Positions 1 to 7,750 are shown, counted from the stretch's first letter. The stretch: 21,883 nucleotides of DNA from CAZEVY01 sp964515555 (GCA_964515555.1 CAZEVY010000090.1:1-21883); one strand, 5' to 3'. Numbers and translations are program-made. Notes: generated by a model from the letters alone, not told the origin.

Positions 1-1145
1 AGGAGGGCGTCGAGTCGCTCGGCGGATACGCCGACATCTTCCTGCGCAACACGCTCGCCAGCGGCGTGGTCCCGCAGATCTCGGCGATCCTCGGGCCCTG
101 CGCCGGCGGCGCCGTCTACTCGCCCGCCATCACCGACTTCACGTTCATGGTCGACCGCTCCAGCTACATGTTCGTCACCGGTCCGGACGTCATCCGGACG
201 GTGACGCACGAGGAGGTGGACAAGGAAACGCTGGGCGGCGCGCGCACGCACAACTCGACCTCGGGCGTGGCGCACTTTCTGGCGTCGAACGACGAGGAGT
301 GTCTGCGCGCCATCCGGCGGCTGCTGGAGTTTCTGCCGCAGAACAACCTCGACGGTCCGCCGCGGCGCGCGGCGACCGACGCGGCCGGGCGCGAGGAGGC
401 GTCGCTCGACGGGCTGGTGCCGGAGGAGTCGAACCAGCCCTACGATATGAAGCGCGCGATTCTGGCGGTGGTCGACGACGGCGAGTTTCTGGAGGTGCAC
501 GAGCACTGGGCGAAGAACATCGTGGTGGGGTTCGCGCGCCTGGACGGTGCACCGGTGGGCGTGGTGGCGAATCAGCCGGCGTTCCTGGCGGGGTGCCTGG
601 ACATCGACTCGTCGGTGAAGGGCGCACGTTTCGTGCGCTTCTGCGACGCGTTCCATATTCCGATCGTTACTTTCGAGGATGTCCCCGGATTTCTGCCCGG
701 AACGGCGCAGGAATTCGGCGGAATTATCCGGCACGGCGCGAAGCTTCTCTATGCGTACGCGGAGGCGACCGTGCCGAAGATCACCGTGATCACCCGCAAG
801 GCGTATGGCGGCGCGTACTGCGTGATGGGGTCGAAGCACCTGCGGACGGACGTCAACTATGCCTGGCCGTCGGCCGAGATCGCGGTGATGGGGCCGGAGG
901 GCGCGGTGAACATCGTCTACCGGCGCGAGCTGGCGGCGGCTGCCGATGGCGAGGCGCTGCGGCGCGAGAAGGTGGCGGAGTTCCGGCAGCGCTTCGCGAA
1001 TCCGTTCATCGCCGCCGAGCACGGCTTCATCGACGACGTGATCGAGCCGCGCCAGACGCGGCCGAAGCTGATTCGCGCGCTGGCGAGCCTGGAAAACAAG
1101 GTGCGGGAGAATCCGCGCAAGAAGCACGGGACCATCCCGCTCTGA
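1..1145 (+). CDS. Acyl-CoA (propionyl-CoA-type) carboxylase, carboxyltransferase beta subunit, 5'-truncated
   Basis: The gene enters from the left edge; the first full codon is at position 3 and about 380 residues are visible, so roughly the first quarter of a 510-530 residue family protein is missing. Family members transfer CO2 from carboxybiotin to an acyl-CoA, working with a biotin-carrying alpha subunit in the cytoplasm. Visible signatures are GPCAGGAVYSPA near position 100, and in the C-terminal half VPGFLPGTAQEFGGIIRHG and RKAYGGAY followed by VMGSKHL and AEIAVMGPEGAVNIVYRRE, all typical of PccB/AccD5-type carboxyltransferases. The residue after GGAY is Cys, where Streptomyces PccB has the specificity residue Asp422. 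The family is certain; the acyl-CoA used (propionyl, acetyl, methylcrotonyl) is not. It ends in TGA 22 nt before a convergent gene. A GTG at 66 is only an internal codon, since the frame is open and family-like upstream of it. Confidence 0.95.
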   Translation, partial: EGVESLGGYADIFLRNTLASGVVPQISAILGPCAGGAVYSPAITDFTFMVDRSSYMFVTGPDVIRTVTHEEVDKETLGGARTHNSTSGVAHFLASNDEECLRAIRRLLEFLPQNNLDGPPRRAATDAAGREEASLDGLVPEESNQPYDMKRAILAVVDDGEFLEVHEHWAKNIVVGFARLDGAPVGVVANQPAFLAGCLDIDSSVKGARFVRFCDAFHIPIVTFEDVPGFLPGTAQEFGGIIRHGAKLLYAYAEATVPKITVITRKAYGGAYCVMGSKHLRTDVNYAWPSAEIAVMGPEGAVNIVYRRELAAAADGEALRREKVAEFRQRFANPFIAAEHGFIDDVIEPRQTRPKLIRALASLENKVRENPRKKHGTIPL

Positions 1146-1167
1146 TTTCGATCGCCTGAGGGCGGTT

Positions 1168-2031
1168 TCAGGACTGCGAAGACGGCCGGCGTCCGAGCCG
1201 ATAGTGCCGGTACGTGCGGCCCAGGCCGGCCAGCGCGGCGCTCGCGCGATCGAAGACGCCGGGTACGGCGAAGCCTTCCGGAGGCAGCCGCTTGTTTCTG
1301 CTGCGCTGCTCGACATACTCACCCGGCAGGTCGCGGAAATGCGTGACGCCGACTTCGGCGGTAAAGCCGACCTTCAGGCCGCGCTCTTTGGCTTTGAGAA
1401 AGAAGGCCCGATGCTCGGCGACCTTGCGGTCGTCCCAGCCCCCCACGGTCGCCAGAAAGCGGTCGGTCCTGGCGATAAAGAAATTGCAGACGAAATCGCA
1501 GGAAATCACCGGCGGGACGTAGGGCGCCGGAACCACCCGGATCGCTCCCGTGCCGGTGGGCGTGAAGTTGGAATGGATATCCCTGGGGACCTCCACTCCC
1601 AGCATCGCGAGGCACCTCAGCCAATCCAGCCTGATGAGGCTGCGCGCGAGGTCTCCGCCGGAGAACGGCGCGACGTCGTAGCACTCGCCGCCCAGCAGGT
1701 CGAGGCCGGATTCGTCGAGCAACCGCCGCATGCGGGTCAGATCGGTGCGCTCGTCGAAAACGAAGTCGTCGTCGCACAGCACGAAGTAGGGCGTCCGAAC
1801 GATCGGTAGAAGAGCATTGCGCCCCGCCGAGACGCCGGAGTTGAAGGGCAGCGCCACGAAGCCGGCGATCAGATCCGGGAACTCGCTCTGCGCCGCTTCG
1901 GCGGACGGCGCACGGCTGTCGTCGGCGATCAGCACGGGTCCGGCGTGGCCGGCGCCGTGAATGGACTTGAGGAGCCGCCGCAGCGAGCCGGGACGCTCGA
2001 AGGTCTTGATGAGGATCGTCACATCGCGCAT
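1168..2031 (-). CDS. GT-A fold glycosyltransferase (family 2-like, resembling GM2/GD2-synthase type)
   Basis: A 287-residue cytoplasmic protein with no membrane segment. The N-terminus (VTILIKTFERPGSLRRLLKS) is the usual first strand and helix of GT2-type enzymes, followed by IADDS at 35-39. The segment NSGVSAGRNALL, then PYFVLCDDDFVF, at about 64-92 carries the DDD (87-89) that would bind the metal and the nucleotide sugar. The 'SAGRN...DDDF' spacing recalls beta-1,4-N-acetylgalactosaminyltransferases of the GM2-synthase type; that is recognition from memory, not a search. Donor and acceptor are unknown. It lies 46 nt downstream of the permease on the same strand and may be co-transcribed. 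No clear Shine-Dalgarno precedes the ATG; a TAGAAT lies about 20 nt upstream on its strand. Its TGA faces the carboxylase gene. Confidence 0.85.
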   Translation of the reverse strand: MRDVTILIKTFERPGSLRRLLKSIHGAGHAGPVLIADDSRAPSAEAAQSEFPDLIAGFVALPFNSGVSAGRNALLPIVRTPYFVLCDDDFVFDERTDLTRMRRLLDESGLDLLGGECYDVAPFSGGDLARSLIRLDWLRCLAMLGVEVPRDIHSNFTPTGTGAIRVVPAPYVPPVISCDFVCNFFIARTDRFLATVGGWDDRKVAEHRAFFLKAKERGLKVGFTAEVGVTHFRDLPGEYVEQRSRNKRLPPEGFAVPGVFDRASAALAGLGRTYRHYRLGRRPSSQS

Positions 2032-2063
2032 GGCCGACCGGCAGGAAGATTTATTCTAGCGGT

Positions 2064-2077
2064 CCGGCGCGCGCCGG
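2064..2077. repeat. 14-bp GC palindrome after the permease stop codon
   Basis: CCGGCGCGCGCCGG is a perfect palindrome lying directly after the TAG stop of the permease gene (minus strand) and upstream of the glycosyltransferase. It could form a short GC hairpin but has no T-run, so a termination role is unproven. Confidence 0.4.
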
Positions 2078-4483
2078 CTACTCGGCCCGCAGCGCGACCA
2101 CGGGATTCACGCGCGTCGCCCGGCGCGACGGCACATACACGGCCGCGAGCGCGACGGCGGCGACCAACACCGAGGCGCCCGCGATGCCGACCGGGTCGAG
2201 CGGGCTGACGCCGTGGAGCAGGGTCGCGAGCAGGCGGGCGACGGCGGCGTAGCCGACCAGCCCCAGCGCCACGCCGATCGCCGCCAGCGCCGCGCCCTGC
2301 CCCAGGAATCGGCGCAGAATCGCGCGCGGCTCGGCGCCCAGCGCCATGCGCACGCCGATTTCCTGCACGCGCTGGCCCACGCTATAGGAGACCACCCCGT
2401 AGATCCCCACCACCGCCAGCGCCGCGGCCACCAGCGCGAAGACGGCGAACAGCGCGCCGTTCCATCGCGAGCGTCCGTTGATGCGCGCCAGCAGATCGCG
2501 CATGGGCAGCAGGTCGTAGAGGGCCAGCTCCGGATCCAGGTCGCGAATCTCGGCGCGCGCCGCCCGCGCCATGGCCATGGGATCGCCGTGCGTGCGCATG
2601 AGCACGTAGAAATTGCGCCAGGTATTCTGCGGGTACGGCACGTAGATTTCCACGGAATCCTCGGGCGCCTTGGTCGGATACTGAACATCGTCGACGACGC
2701 CCACGATCTCGCGTCCGCCCGCCTCGCGGCTGGCCGGCGCCGGCTGCCCAAGCACCAGGCGTCGTCCGATGGCGCTCTCGCCCGGCCAATGCCGGCGTTC
2801 GAGACTGCGGCTGACGAGCACAACCAGCGGCGCCTCGCGGTCGTCGCGTTCCGTGAAGGCGCGTCCGGCGATGAGGCGCAGCCCGGCGGCGCGGAGGTAG
2901 CCGGGACTGACCAGGTGGGTCGGCGCGACGGGGCGTTGCTGCGCGGAGCCCTCGGGGCGGCCTTCCACGTTATAGAACATGCCGACCACGCGCTGGCCGT
3001 CGAGCGGGATGCTGGTGGTAGCGCCGGCCTCGAGCACGCCGGGAAGCGACGCGAGCCGCCCGACGATGCGCTGCTGCATGGCCGCGAGCGTCGCGGGCGT
3101 CGGGTAGCGGCCGGGCGGCAAACTGGTCTGGAACGTGAGCAGCCCCTCGGGATTCCATCCGCGGTCCATGGACTCGAGCCGCATCAGGTTTTTCACGAGC
3201 AGGCCCGCGCCGATCATGAGCATCAGCGAGAGCGCCACCTCGCCGATCACCAGCGCCTGGCGGCCGCGGCGGCCCAGTCCATCCGGGCGAGATCCGCGCG
3301 AGCCTCGCTGGAGCGCGGGAAGCAGGTCGGTTCTCGCGGCCACGCGCAACGGCGCCAGCGTGAAGACGGCGGTGGCGGCCGCCGCCAGCAGCAGGGTGAA
3401 GCCCATCACCGCGGGATCGACGCCGATCTCGGCGACGCGCGGGAGCCAGGACGGGTCGGCCGACCGCAGCGCGCGCAGTCCGACCCAGGCCACGGCCAGA
3501 GCCGCGGCCGCGCCCGCGAGGCTCAGCACCAGGCTTTCGGCGAGCAGTTGTCCGGCCAAGCGCCAGCGTCCGGCGCCCAACGCGGTTCGAATCGCGACCT
3601 CGCGTCCACGATCGGCGGCGCGCGCCAGCAGCAGGTTCGCCACATTGGCGCAGGCGATCAGGAAGACCAGTCCGGCAGCGCCGAGCAGCGACCAGAGCGC
3701 GGGCCCGGTGGCGCCCGCCAGTTCTTCCTGAAGCGCGATCGTGCGCGCGCCCCAGCCCTTCATGTTGGGGAAATCGGCGGCGAAGCCGGCGGCGATGGCG
3801 TCCATCTCGCGGCGCGCCCGCTCGAAGGCGACCCCGGGGCGCAGGCGTCCGAGGACCACGCTGCGATGGCCGTCGAGGCCGAACTGCCCCTCGATCACCG
3901 CCGGGGTCCAGACCTCGACCGGCGCGGCGAATATGCGGAAGCCGGGCGGCATCACGCCGATCACCTGGTGCGGCACGCCATGGAGGGAAATGGACCGGCC
4001 CAGAACGCCGCGATCGCCCGCGAAGCGCCGCTGCCAGAGGTCGTGGCTCAGGATCGCCACCGCCGGCGCGCCGGGCTGGTCTTCGCCGTCGGCGAAGCCG
4101 CGTCCGAGAACGGGTTCGCGTCCGAGCATCGGGAAGAAATTGGCGGAGACGCGCGAGCCGAGCACCTGTTCGGCGGAATCGCCTCCCGTGACGGTGTAAA
4201 ACCATCCGGCCATCATCGACAACTGCTCGAAGGAGCGGGAGCGGGACCGCCAGTGAAAGAAGGCGCGCGGCGACACGGGGTTCTTCCGGCCCTCCGGATT
4301 CACTTGCCAGAGGGCGGCGAGGCGATCCGGATCGGCGAACGGAAGCGGCCGGATCAGGATGGCGTGGAAGGCGCCGAAGATGGCGGCGTTGGCGCCGACC
4401 CCAAGCGCCAGGGTCGCCACCGCGGTCAGGAAGAAGCCGGGGCGCGACAACAAAGTCCGAATTGCGTGCCTGAAGTTACTCAT
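2078..4483 (-). CDS. ADOP-type FtsX/MacB-like ABC permease (duplicated, no ATPase)
   Basis: 801 residues from the ATG at 4483. The N-terminal MSNFRHAIRTLLSRPGFF, then the first membrane helix with ALGVGANAAIFG (about 20-45), is the standard opening of acidobacterial duplicated orphan permeases. A MacB-type periplasmic domain follows (about 50-260), then a three-helix FtsX block with ACANVANLLLARAADRGRE and AIRTALGAGRWRL (about 265-350). A second periplasmic region and a second FtsX block (VQEIGVRMALGAEPRAILRRF, about 670-800) end in PSRRATRVNPVVALRAE. There is no Walker motif here and no ABC ATPase nearby, as is usual for this group; substrate and partner are unknown. An in-frame GTG at 4531 would add 16 residues, but those would read through a 16-bp palindrome and the family normally starts at MSNFRxAxRxL, so I chose 4483. 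Confidence 0.92.
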   Translation of the reverse strand: MSNFRHAIRTLLSRPGFFLTAVATLALGVGANAAIFGAFHAILIRPLPFADPDRLAALWQVNPEGRKNPVSPRAFFHWRSRSRSFEQLSMMAGWFYTVTGGDSAEQVLGSRVSANFFPMLGREPVLGRGFADGEDQPGAPAVAILSHDLWQRRFAGDRGVLGRSISLHGVPHQVIGVMPPGFRIFAAPVEVWTPAVIEGQFGLDGHRSVVLGRLRPGVAFERARREMDAIAAGFAADFPNMKGWGARTIALQEELAGATGPALWSLLGAAGLVFLIACANVANLLLARAADRGREVAIRTALGAGRWRLAGQLLAESLVLSLAGAAAALAVAWVGLRALRSADPSWLPRVAEIGVDPAVMGFTLLLAAAATAVFTLAPLRVAARTDLLPALQRGSRGSRPDGLGRRGRQALVIGEVALSLMLMIGAGLLVKNLMRLESMDRGWNPEGLLTFQTSLPPGRYPTPATLAAMQQRIVGRLASLPGVLEAGATTSIPLDGQRVVGMFYNVEGRPEGSAQQRPVAPTHLVSPGYLRAAGLRLIAGRAFTERDDREAPLVVLVSRSLERRHWPGESAIGRRLVLGQPAPASREAGGREIVGVVDDVQYPTKAPEDSVEIYVPYPQNTWRNFYVLMRTHGDPMAMARAARAEIRDLDPELALYDLLPMRDLLARINGRSRWNGALFAVFALVAAALAVVGIYGVVSYSVGQRVQEIGVRMALGAEPRAILRRFLGQGAALAAIGVALGLVGYAAVARLLATLLHGVSPLDPVGIAGASVLVAAVALAAVYVPSRRATRVNPVVALRAE

Positions 4484-4498
4484 GTTCCACGTGGAACA
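4483..4498. promoter_or_regulatory. parS-like ParB-binding site (perfect palindrome)
   Basis: TGTTCCACGTGGAACA is a perfect 16-bp palindrome (18 bp with flanking A and T, 4482-4499). It matches the bacterial chromosomal parS class (B. subtilis consensus TGTTNCACGTGAAACA; Pseudomonas uses TGTTCCACGTGGAAC). It overlaps the start codon of the permease gene. ParB clamps load at such sites, usually near oriC. Function here is inferred from sequence identity alone. Confidence 0.75.
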
Positions 4499-4677
4499 TT
4501 CCGAGGCTGCGTTTCCGAGGCATCGTATCACAGGATAACGCAGGAATTCGGCGGCAATTACTCTGAAAAGGAGGAGCCTTGGGGTAAAGCGGGGAATCGC
4601 GGGGGGTTAGGGCGCGGGTGCGACCCGCGGCTGTGCTAGTGACTACCGGCTGGGAGAGCGCCGTCGCGGCCCACGGC

Positions 4678-4683
4678 TATGAT
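4678..4683 (+). promoter_or_regulatory. -10-like hexamer TATGAT before the kinase gene
   Basis: TATGAT (5 of 6 to TATAAT) ends 12 nt before the ATG at 4696. No Shine-Dalgarno lies between, so the transcript would be leaderless or nearly so. I do not see a convincing -35 element. Confidence 0.35.
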
Positions 4684-4695
4684 GGTGACTATCGC

Positions 4696-5730
4696 ATGAG
4701 CGACTTCGAATTGAGCACCGGGACCGCCGCCGAATACCTCGCCGCGCGGCCGGAGGCGCCGCCGGGTCCGTGGTCGATCCGGGAGCTGGGGGGCGGCGTC
4801 TCGAACGTCGTGCTGCTGGTGGAGGCGCCGTCGCGGCGATTCGTGCTGAAACAGTCGCTGGCGAAGCTGCGGGTGGAGCGGGAGTGGCTGGCGGCGCGCG
4901 AGCGGATTCACCGGGAGTGCGCGGCCCTGCGCGGGCTGGCGGCGGCGATGCCCGCGGGATCGCTGCCGGAGGTCCTGTGGGACGATCCGGACAACTTCCT
5001 GTTCGCGATGAGCGCGGCGCCGGCCGAAGCTCGCGACTGGAAGTCGAGACTGCTGGAGGGAGAGGCGCGCGAGGAGGTCGCTGGACGAGTGGGGTCGCTG
5101 CTGGCGGCCCAGATGCGCGCGAGCTGGGAGTCGCCGGAATGGGCCGCGCGCTTCGGCGACTGCACCAACTTCGAACAGCTTCGGCTGGACCCGTACTATC
5201 GCGCGACGGCGGAGCGGCATCCCGACCTGGGGCCGCGGTTCGCGGCGCTGATCGAATCCTGCCTGTCGCGGCGATGCGCGCTGACGCATGGCGACTGGAG
5301 TCCGAAGAACTTCCTGGTGGCGGGCGGCGAAGTCATGGCGATCGACTACGAAGTGATTCATTACGGCGACCCGTCGTTCGACGCCGCGTTCCTGCTGAAT
5401 CACCTGACGCTGAAATCGTTCCACCGGCCGGCGGGGGCGGCGGCGATGGCGCGGCTGATGCGGCGATTCTGGGAGACGCTGCGGGCCGAGATGCCGCGGC
5501 GGACGGGGTGGTTCGAAGCGGCGGCGCTGGAGCATCTCGCGGGGCTCCTGCTGGCGCGCATCGACGGCAAGTCGCCGGCCGAGTACTTGACCGAGGAGAC
5601 GCGCACGCGGGTGCGGCGGTTCGCGCGCCGGCTGATGCTGGACCGGCCGGCGTCGGTGGACGACCTGGCGCGAATGCTGGAGCGCGACGCGGCGCGCGCG
5701 GTAATCCAATCTCGAGCGGTCTCGTCGTAA
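4696..5730 (+). CDS. APH/choline-kinase fold phosphotransferase, methylthioribose-kinase-like
   Basis: 344 residues from the ATG at 4696 (MSDFELSTG). The reading frame is open further upstream, but that part is not family-like and has no better start. The N-lobe has LGGGVSNVVLLVE (31-43) and the probable ATP lysine in FVLKQSLAKLRVERE (49-63), which resembles the methylthioribose kinase 'VKQALPYVRV' region. The C-lobe has the catalytic loop LTHGDWSPKNFLV (196-208; HGD at 198-200) and the metal-binding Asp in AIDYEVIHYGDPSFDAAF (Asp217). It should phosphorylate a small hydroxylated substrate, perhaps a sugar, in the cytoplasm. The MTR-kinase resemblance is partial and no methionine-salvage gene is nearby, so the substrate is open. 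The Spy-like gene follows after 19 nt on the same strand, probably one transcript. Confidence 0.82.
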   Translation: MSDFELSTGTAAEYLAARPEAPPGPWSIRELGGGVSNVVLLVEAPSRRFVLKQSLAKLRVEREWLAARERIHRECAALRGLAAAMPAGSLPEVLWDDPDNFLFAMSAAPAEARDWKSRLLEGEAREEVAGRVGSLLAAQMRASWESPEWAARFGDCTNFEQLRLDPYYRATAERHPDLGPRFAALIESCLSRRCALTHGDWSPKNFLVAGGEVMAIDYEVIHYGDPSFDAAFLLNHLTLKSFHRPAGAAAMARLMRRFWETLRAEMPRRTGWFEAAALEHLAGLLLARIDGKSPAEYLTEETRTRVRRFARRLMLDRPASVDDLARMLERDAARAVIQSRAVSS

Positions 5731-5733
5731 GCG

Positions 5734-5741
5734 GCAGGAGG
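5734..5741 (+). promoter_or_regulatory. Strong Shine-Dalgarno of the Spy/CpxP-like gene
   Basis: The sequence GGCAGGAGGACGAAACG precedes ATG 5750. The AGGAGG core fixes this start and contrasts with the many genes in the window that have no SD. Confidence 0.6.
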
Positions 5742-5749
5742 ACGAAACG

Positions 5750-6262
5750 ATGAGATTCCTGGCGATGACGATGCTCGCGGGTGCGCTGGCGGCGCAAGGC
5801 CCGCGCGGTCCGCGGCCGATGGGACCGCCGCCGATGGACGAGCTGAAGAGCTACCTGGGGCTGAGCGACACGCAGGCGGACCAGTTGCGGCAGGCGAACC
5901 GGTCGTTCCGCGAATCAACCCGGCCGCTGATGCGCGAGATGGCGGAGAAGCGGCGCGCGATGCGCGATCAGGTCGACGCGGGTTCGGCGGAGGCGGCCGG
6001 GCGGCTGGCCATCGAAATGGATGCGCTGCACAAGCAGTTGCGGTCGAAGCACGAGGCCGCGCAGGCCGAGGCGACGGCGCTGCTGACGGCGGATCAGAAG
6101 GCGAAGCTGGCGGCGCTGGAGGAGGCGGCCGGCAAGGAGACTCTGACGCGGCAGGCGCGCGCGGCGAATCTGCTCGCGGCGCCGGAAGGGATGCGTCCGG
6201 GAGGTCCGCGGCCGGGGATGGGCGGACGGCGGGGCCGGTTCGGCGGGCCGGCGGCGCGGTAG
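5750..6262 (+). CDS. Spy/CpxP-like (LTxxQ) periplasmic protein
   Basis: 170 residues. MRFLAMTMLAGALAAQG is a short signal peptide with likely cleavage near Ala15-Gln16. A Pro/Gly/Arg linker follows, then a mostly helical, charged core with two LTxxQ-type motifs: LGLSDTQADQLRQ (about 37-49) and LLTADQKAKLAALEE (about 110-124). This is the pattern of the Spy/CpxP family, periplasmic chaperone or stress-sensor proteins. The C-terminal 30 residues are Gly/Pro/Arg-rich (RPGGPRPGMGGRRGRFGG) and look disordered. It sits 19 nt after the kinase gene behind a good AGGAGG and is followed by a terminator, so it closes that operon. The exact role (chaperone, metal or envelope stress) cannot be told from sequence. 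Confidence 0.82.
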   Translation: MRFLAMTMLAGALAAQGPRGPRPMGPPPMDELKSYLGLSDTQADQLRQANRSFRESTRPLMREMAEKRRAMRDQVDAGSAEAAGRLAIEMDALHKQLRSKHEAAQAEATALLTADQKAKLAALEEAAGKETLTRQARAANLLAAPEGMRPGGPRPGMGGRRGRFGGPAAR

Positions 6263-6283
6263 CGCAGCGGTAGCGCAGCGGTA
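6258..6283 (+). repeat. 11-bp tandem repeat across the Spy-like stop codon
   Basis: GGTAGCGCAGC occurs twice head to tail (6258-6268, 6269-6279) plus a partial GGTA. The TAG stop of the Spy-like gene lies inside the first unit. Confidence 0.7.
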
Positions 6284-6285
6284 CA

Positions 6286-6334
6286 GGACCGCTCCCTGTG
6301 GTCGCGGCTCTGAAGCCGAAGGGAGCGGCCCTTT
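6286..6334 (+). terminator. Nested-hairpin rho-independent terminator
   Basis: Outer arms at 6286-6297 (GGACCGCTCCCT) and 6320-6331 (AGGGAGCGGCCC) pair at 11 of 12 positions. An inner hairpin, CGGCT-CTGA-AGCCG at 6305-6318, sits between them. The outer stem is followed by TTTATAT, so it ends plus-strand transcripts of the kinase/Spy operon. The T-run overlaps the TAA of the convergent DUF218 gene. The arrangement also looks like a short interspersed hairpin element. Confidence 0.65.
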
Positions 6335-6917
6335 ATATCCCCACGCCCACCGACCACAACAGGTAGGCCGCCGCCTGCCGGAAGCACGGCCACCAATCGG
6401 CCACCGCCGCAGTCCGCGACGGGCGCGGCGATCCGTAGGCGCGCATTCCGAAGCCCTCGAGAATCTTCTTCACCCGGAACACGTGATAGCCGTCGCTCAC
6501 CACCACGCACGACCGCAGATTCATGCGCCGCATGATCTCCGCGGTGGAGGCCGCCGACTCGATGGTCGACGATCCCTCCGGCTCCACCGTGATGGCCTCC
6601 GCCGGCACGTTGCGGCTCATCAGGTAGGCGCGTCCGACGTCGCCTTCGGTGAAGATGGGGTCGCCGCCCGCTCCCCCCGTGGTGATGATCCGCGCGGCGA
6701 GCTTCCGATTGTACAGTTCCAGCGCGTGGTCCAGCCGCGCCCGCAGCACCGGCGACGGCCGCCCGCGATACTCCGCCGCCCCCAGCACGACGATCACGTC
6801 GGCCGGCCGAGCCTCGTCGATGCGCGACTGCCGGCGCACTTCCACCGTGAGCCACCCCAGGCGCGTCAGCACCACGGCGGCCACGCCGATCGCCGCGAGC
6901 CGCAGCCAGCGCCGCAT
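6333..6917 (-). CDS. DUF218 (YdcF/SanA/ElyC-like) membrane-anchored protein
   Basis: 194 residues. A single N-terminal membrane anchor (about 5-22, RLAAIGVAAVVLTRLGWL) is followed by the Rossmann-like DUF218 domain. DVIVVLGAAEYRGRPSPVLRARLDHALELY (about 40-69) and IITTGGAGGDP (about 77-87) are the family core. ITVEPEGSSTIESAASTAEI and CVVVSDGYHVFRVKKILEGFG are the usual third and fourth blocks. Relatives such as SanA and ElyC act in envelope and peptidoglycan-precursor maintenance; the chemistry is not established, so I give no enzymatic call. The gene diverges from the RNA methyltransferase with 43 nt between starts. TAGACT on its own strand (6931-6926) ends 8 nt before the ATG, with no SD. 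Confidence 0.88.
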   Translation of the reverse strand: MRRWLRLAAIGVAAVVLTRLGWLTVEVRRQSRIDEARPADVIVVLGAAEYRGRPSPVLRARLDHALELYNRKLAARIITTGGAGGDPIFTEGDVGRAYLMSRNVPAEAITVEPEGSSTIESAASTAEIMRRMNLRSCVVVSDGYHVFRVKKILEGFGMRAYGSPRPSRTAAVADWWPCFRQAAAYLLWSVGVGI

Positions 6918-6924
6918 AGTACGC

Positions 6925-6931
6925 TAGTCTA
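6925..6931. promoter_or_regulatory. Overlapping divergent -10-like hexamers
   Basis: On the minus strand TAGACT (6931-6926) lies 8 nt before the DUF218 ATG. On the plus strand TAGTCT (6925-6930) lies 30 nt before the methyltransferase ATG. The two overlap by five bases. Both are 4-of-6 matches, so support is modest. Confidence 0.3.
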
Positions 6932-6960
6932 GCAATGGCCACTGGACAGCCGCCTCGAAA

Positions 6961-7749
6961 ATGACCGCCGCCATCGCCAGCGCGCGCAATCCGCTGCTCA
7001 AGGACATCCGCCGCGCGGTGGTGCGCGGCACGCTCACCGCCGACGGCTGCTGCGTGGCCGAGTCGTTTCACCTCCTCGAAGAAGCGCTCCGCAGCGACTG
7101 CCGCGTGCGGACCGTGCTGGCGGCGGCGTCGGTGCGCGCCACCGTCGAGCGCCACGTCAAGGGACTGCGCGGCGTGCGCGTCACCGTCATCGAGGACGCC
7201 GCCTTCGCCGAGATCTCGTCGACCGAAACCACGCAGGGCGTCATCGCGTTGGTCGAGCCGCCGGTGTGGACCATGGAACAGCTCTTTCGGGGACGCTCCA
7301 TGGTGGTGGTGGTCGACGGCGTGCAGGACCCTGGCAACGCCGGCGCCATCCTGCGCGCGGCTGAGGCCTTCGGCGCCACCGGCGCCATGTTCCTCAAGGG
7401 CGCCGCCGGAGCGCATCATCCCAAGACGCTGCGCGCCTCGGCGGGGTCGGCGTTCCGCGTGCCGCTGGTGGCCGGGGTCGACGCCGCGCTCGCCAAGGCG
7501 ACCCTCGAGCAGCGGCGCGTCGACGTCTACGCCGCGGCGCCCAGGGAAGGCAAGCTGCTCGCCGATGCCGACCTTTCGCGCCGCTTCGCGCTGGTGATCG
7601 GCGGCGAGGCGCGCGGGGTGAGCGCGCGATTGCGCGAGGGCGCCGTCGATCTGCGCATTCCGGTGCGCGGCGTCGAGTCGCTGAACGCGGCCATGGCGGC
7701 CGGGATCATCCTTTACGAGGCCAGCCGCCAGCGGGTGCTGCGCCGCTGA
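6961..7749 (+). CDS. SpoU/TrmH-family RNA 2'-O-methyltransferase
   Basis: 262 residues. The N-terminal part (1-105) is the L30e-like substrate-binding domain common in 23S rRNA methyltransferases (NPLLKDIRR, then AESFHLLEEALRS, and STETTQGVIALVEP at 87-100). The C-terminal SPOUT domain has all three motifs: VVDGVQDPGNAGAILRAAEAFGA (117-139), LVIGGEARGVS (211-221) and IPVRGVESLNAAMAAGIILYE (233-253). It should methylate a ribose 2'-OH in rRNA or tRNA using SAM. It most resembles RlmB/TsnR-type 23S rRNA enzymes, but the target nucleotide is not decidable. No SD is visible before ATG 6961. An ATG at 6935 opens a 9-codon frame whose TGA overlaps this ATG (ATGA), which could couple initiation. Confidence 0.93.
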   Translation: MTAAIASARNPLLKDIRRAVVRGTLTADGCCVAESFHLLEEALRSDCRVRTVLAAASVRATVERHVKGLRGVRVTVIEDAAFAEISSTETTQGVIALVEPPVWTMEQLFRGRSMVVVVDGVQDPGNAGAILRAAEAFGATGAMFLKGAAGAHHPKTLRASAGSAFRVPLVAGVDAALAKATLEQRRVDVYAAAPREGKLLADADLSRRFALVIGGEARGVSARLREGAVDLRIPVRGVESLNAAMAAGIILYEASRQRVLRR

Positions 7750-7750
7750 G

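Noticed and set aside
1153..1164. Terminator CGCC-TGAG-GGCG between the carboxylase and glycosyltransferase genes
   Set aside because: A 4-bp stem followed by GTTTC is too weak to call.
2213..4639. Long plus-strand open frame of about 800 codons opposite the permease
   Set aside because: Arg/Gln/His/Gly-rich product without domains. It is an antisense by-product of high GC content over a well-recognised gene.
6257..6312. tRNA-like stretch (GGTAGCGCAGCGGTAGCGC resembles a D-arm)
   Set aside because: No acceptor stem pairing, no T-arm GTTCGA, and the candidate anticodon loop lacks U33. It is explained by an 11-bp tandem repeat next to a terminator.
6935..6964. Upstream 9-codon ORF (MATGQPPRK) before the RNA methyltransferase
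   Set aside because: It has no SD and is too short to support as a gene; kept only as a remark on possible ATGA coupling.
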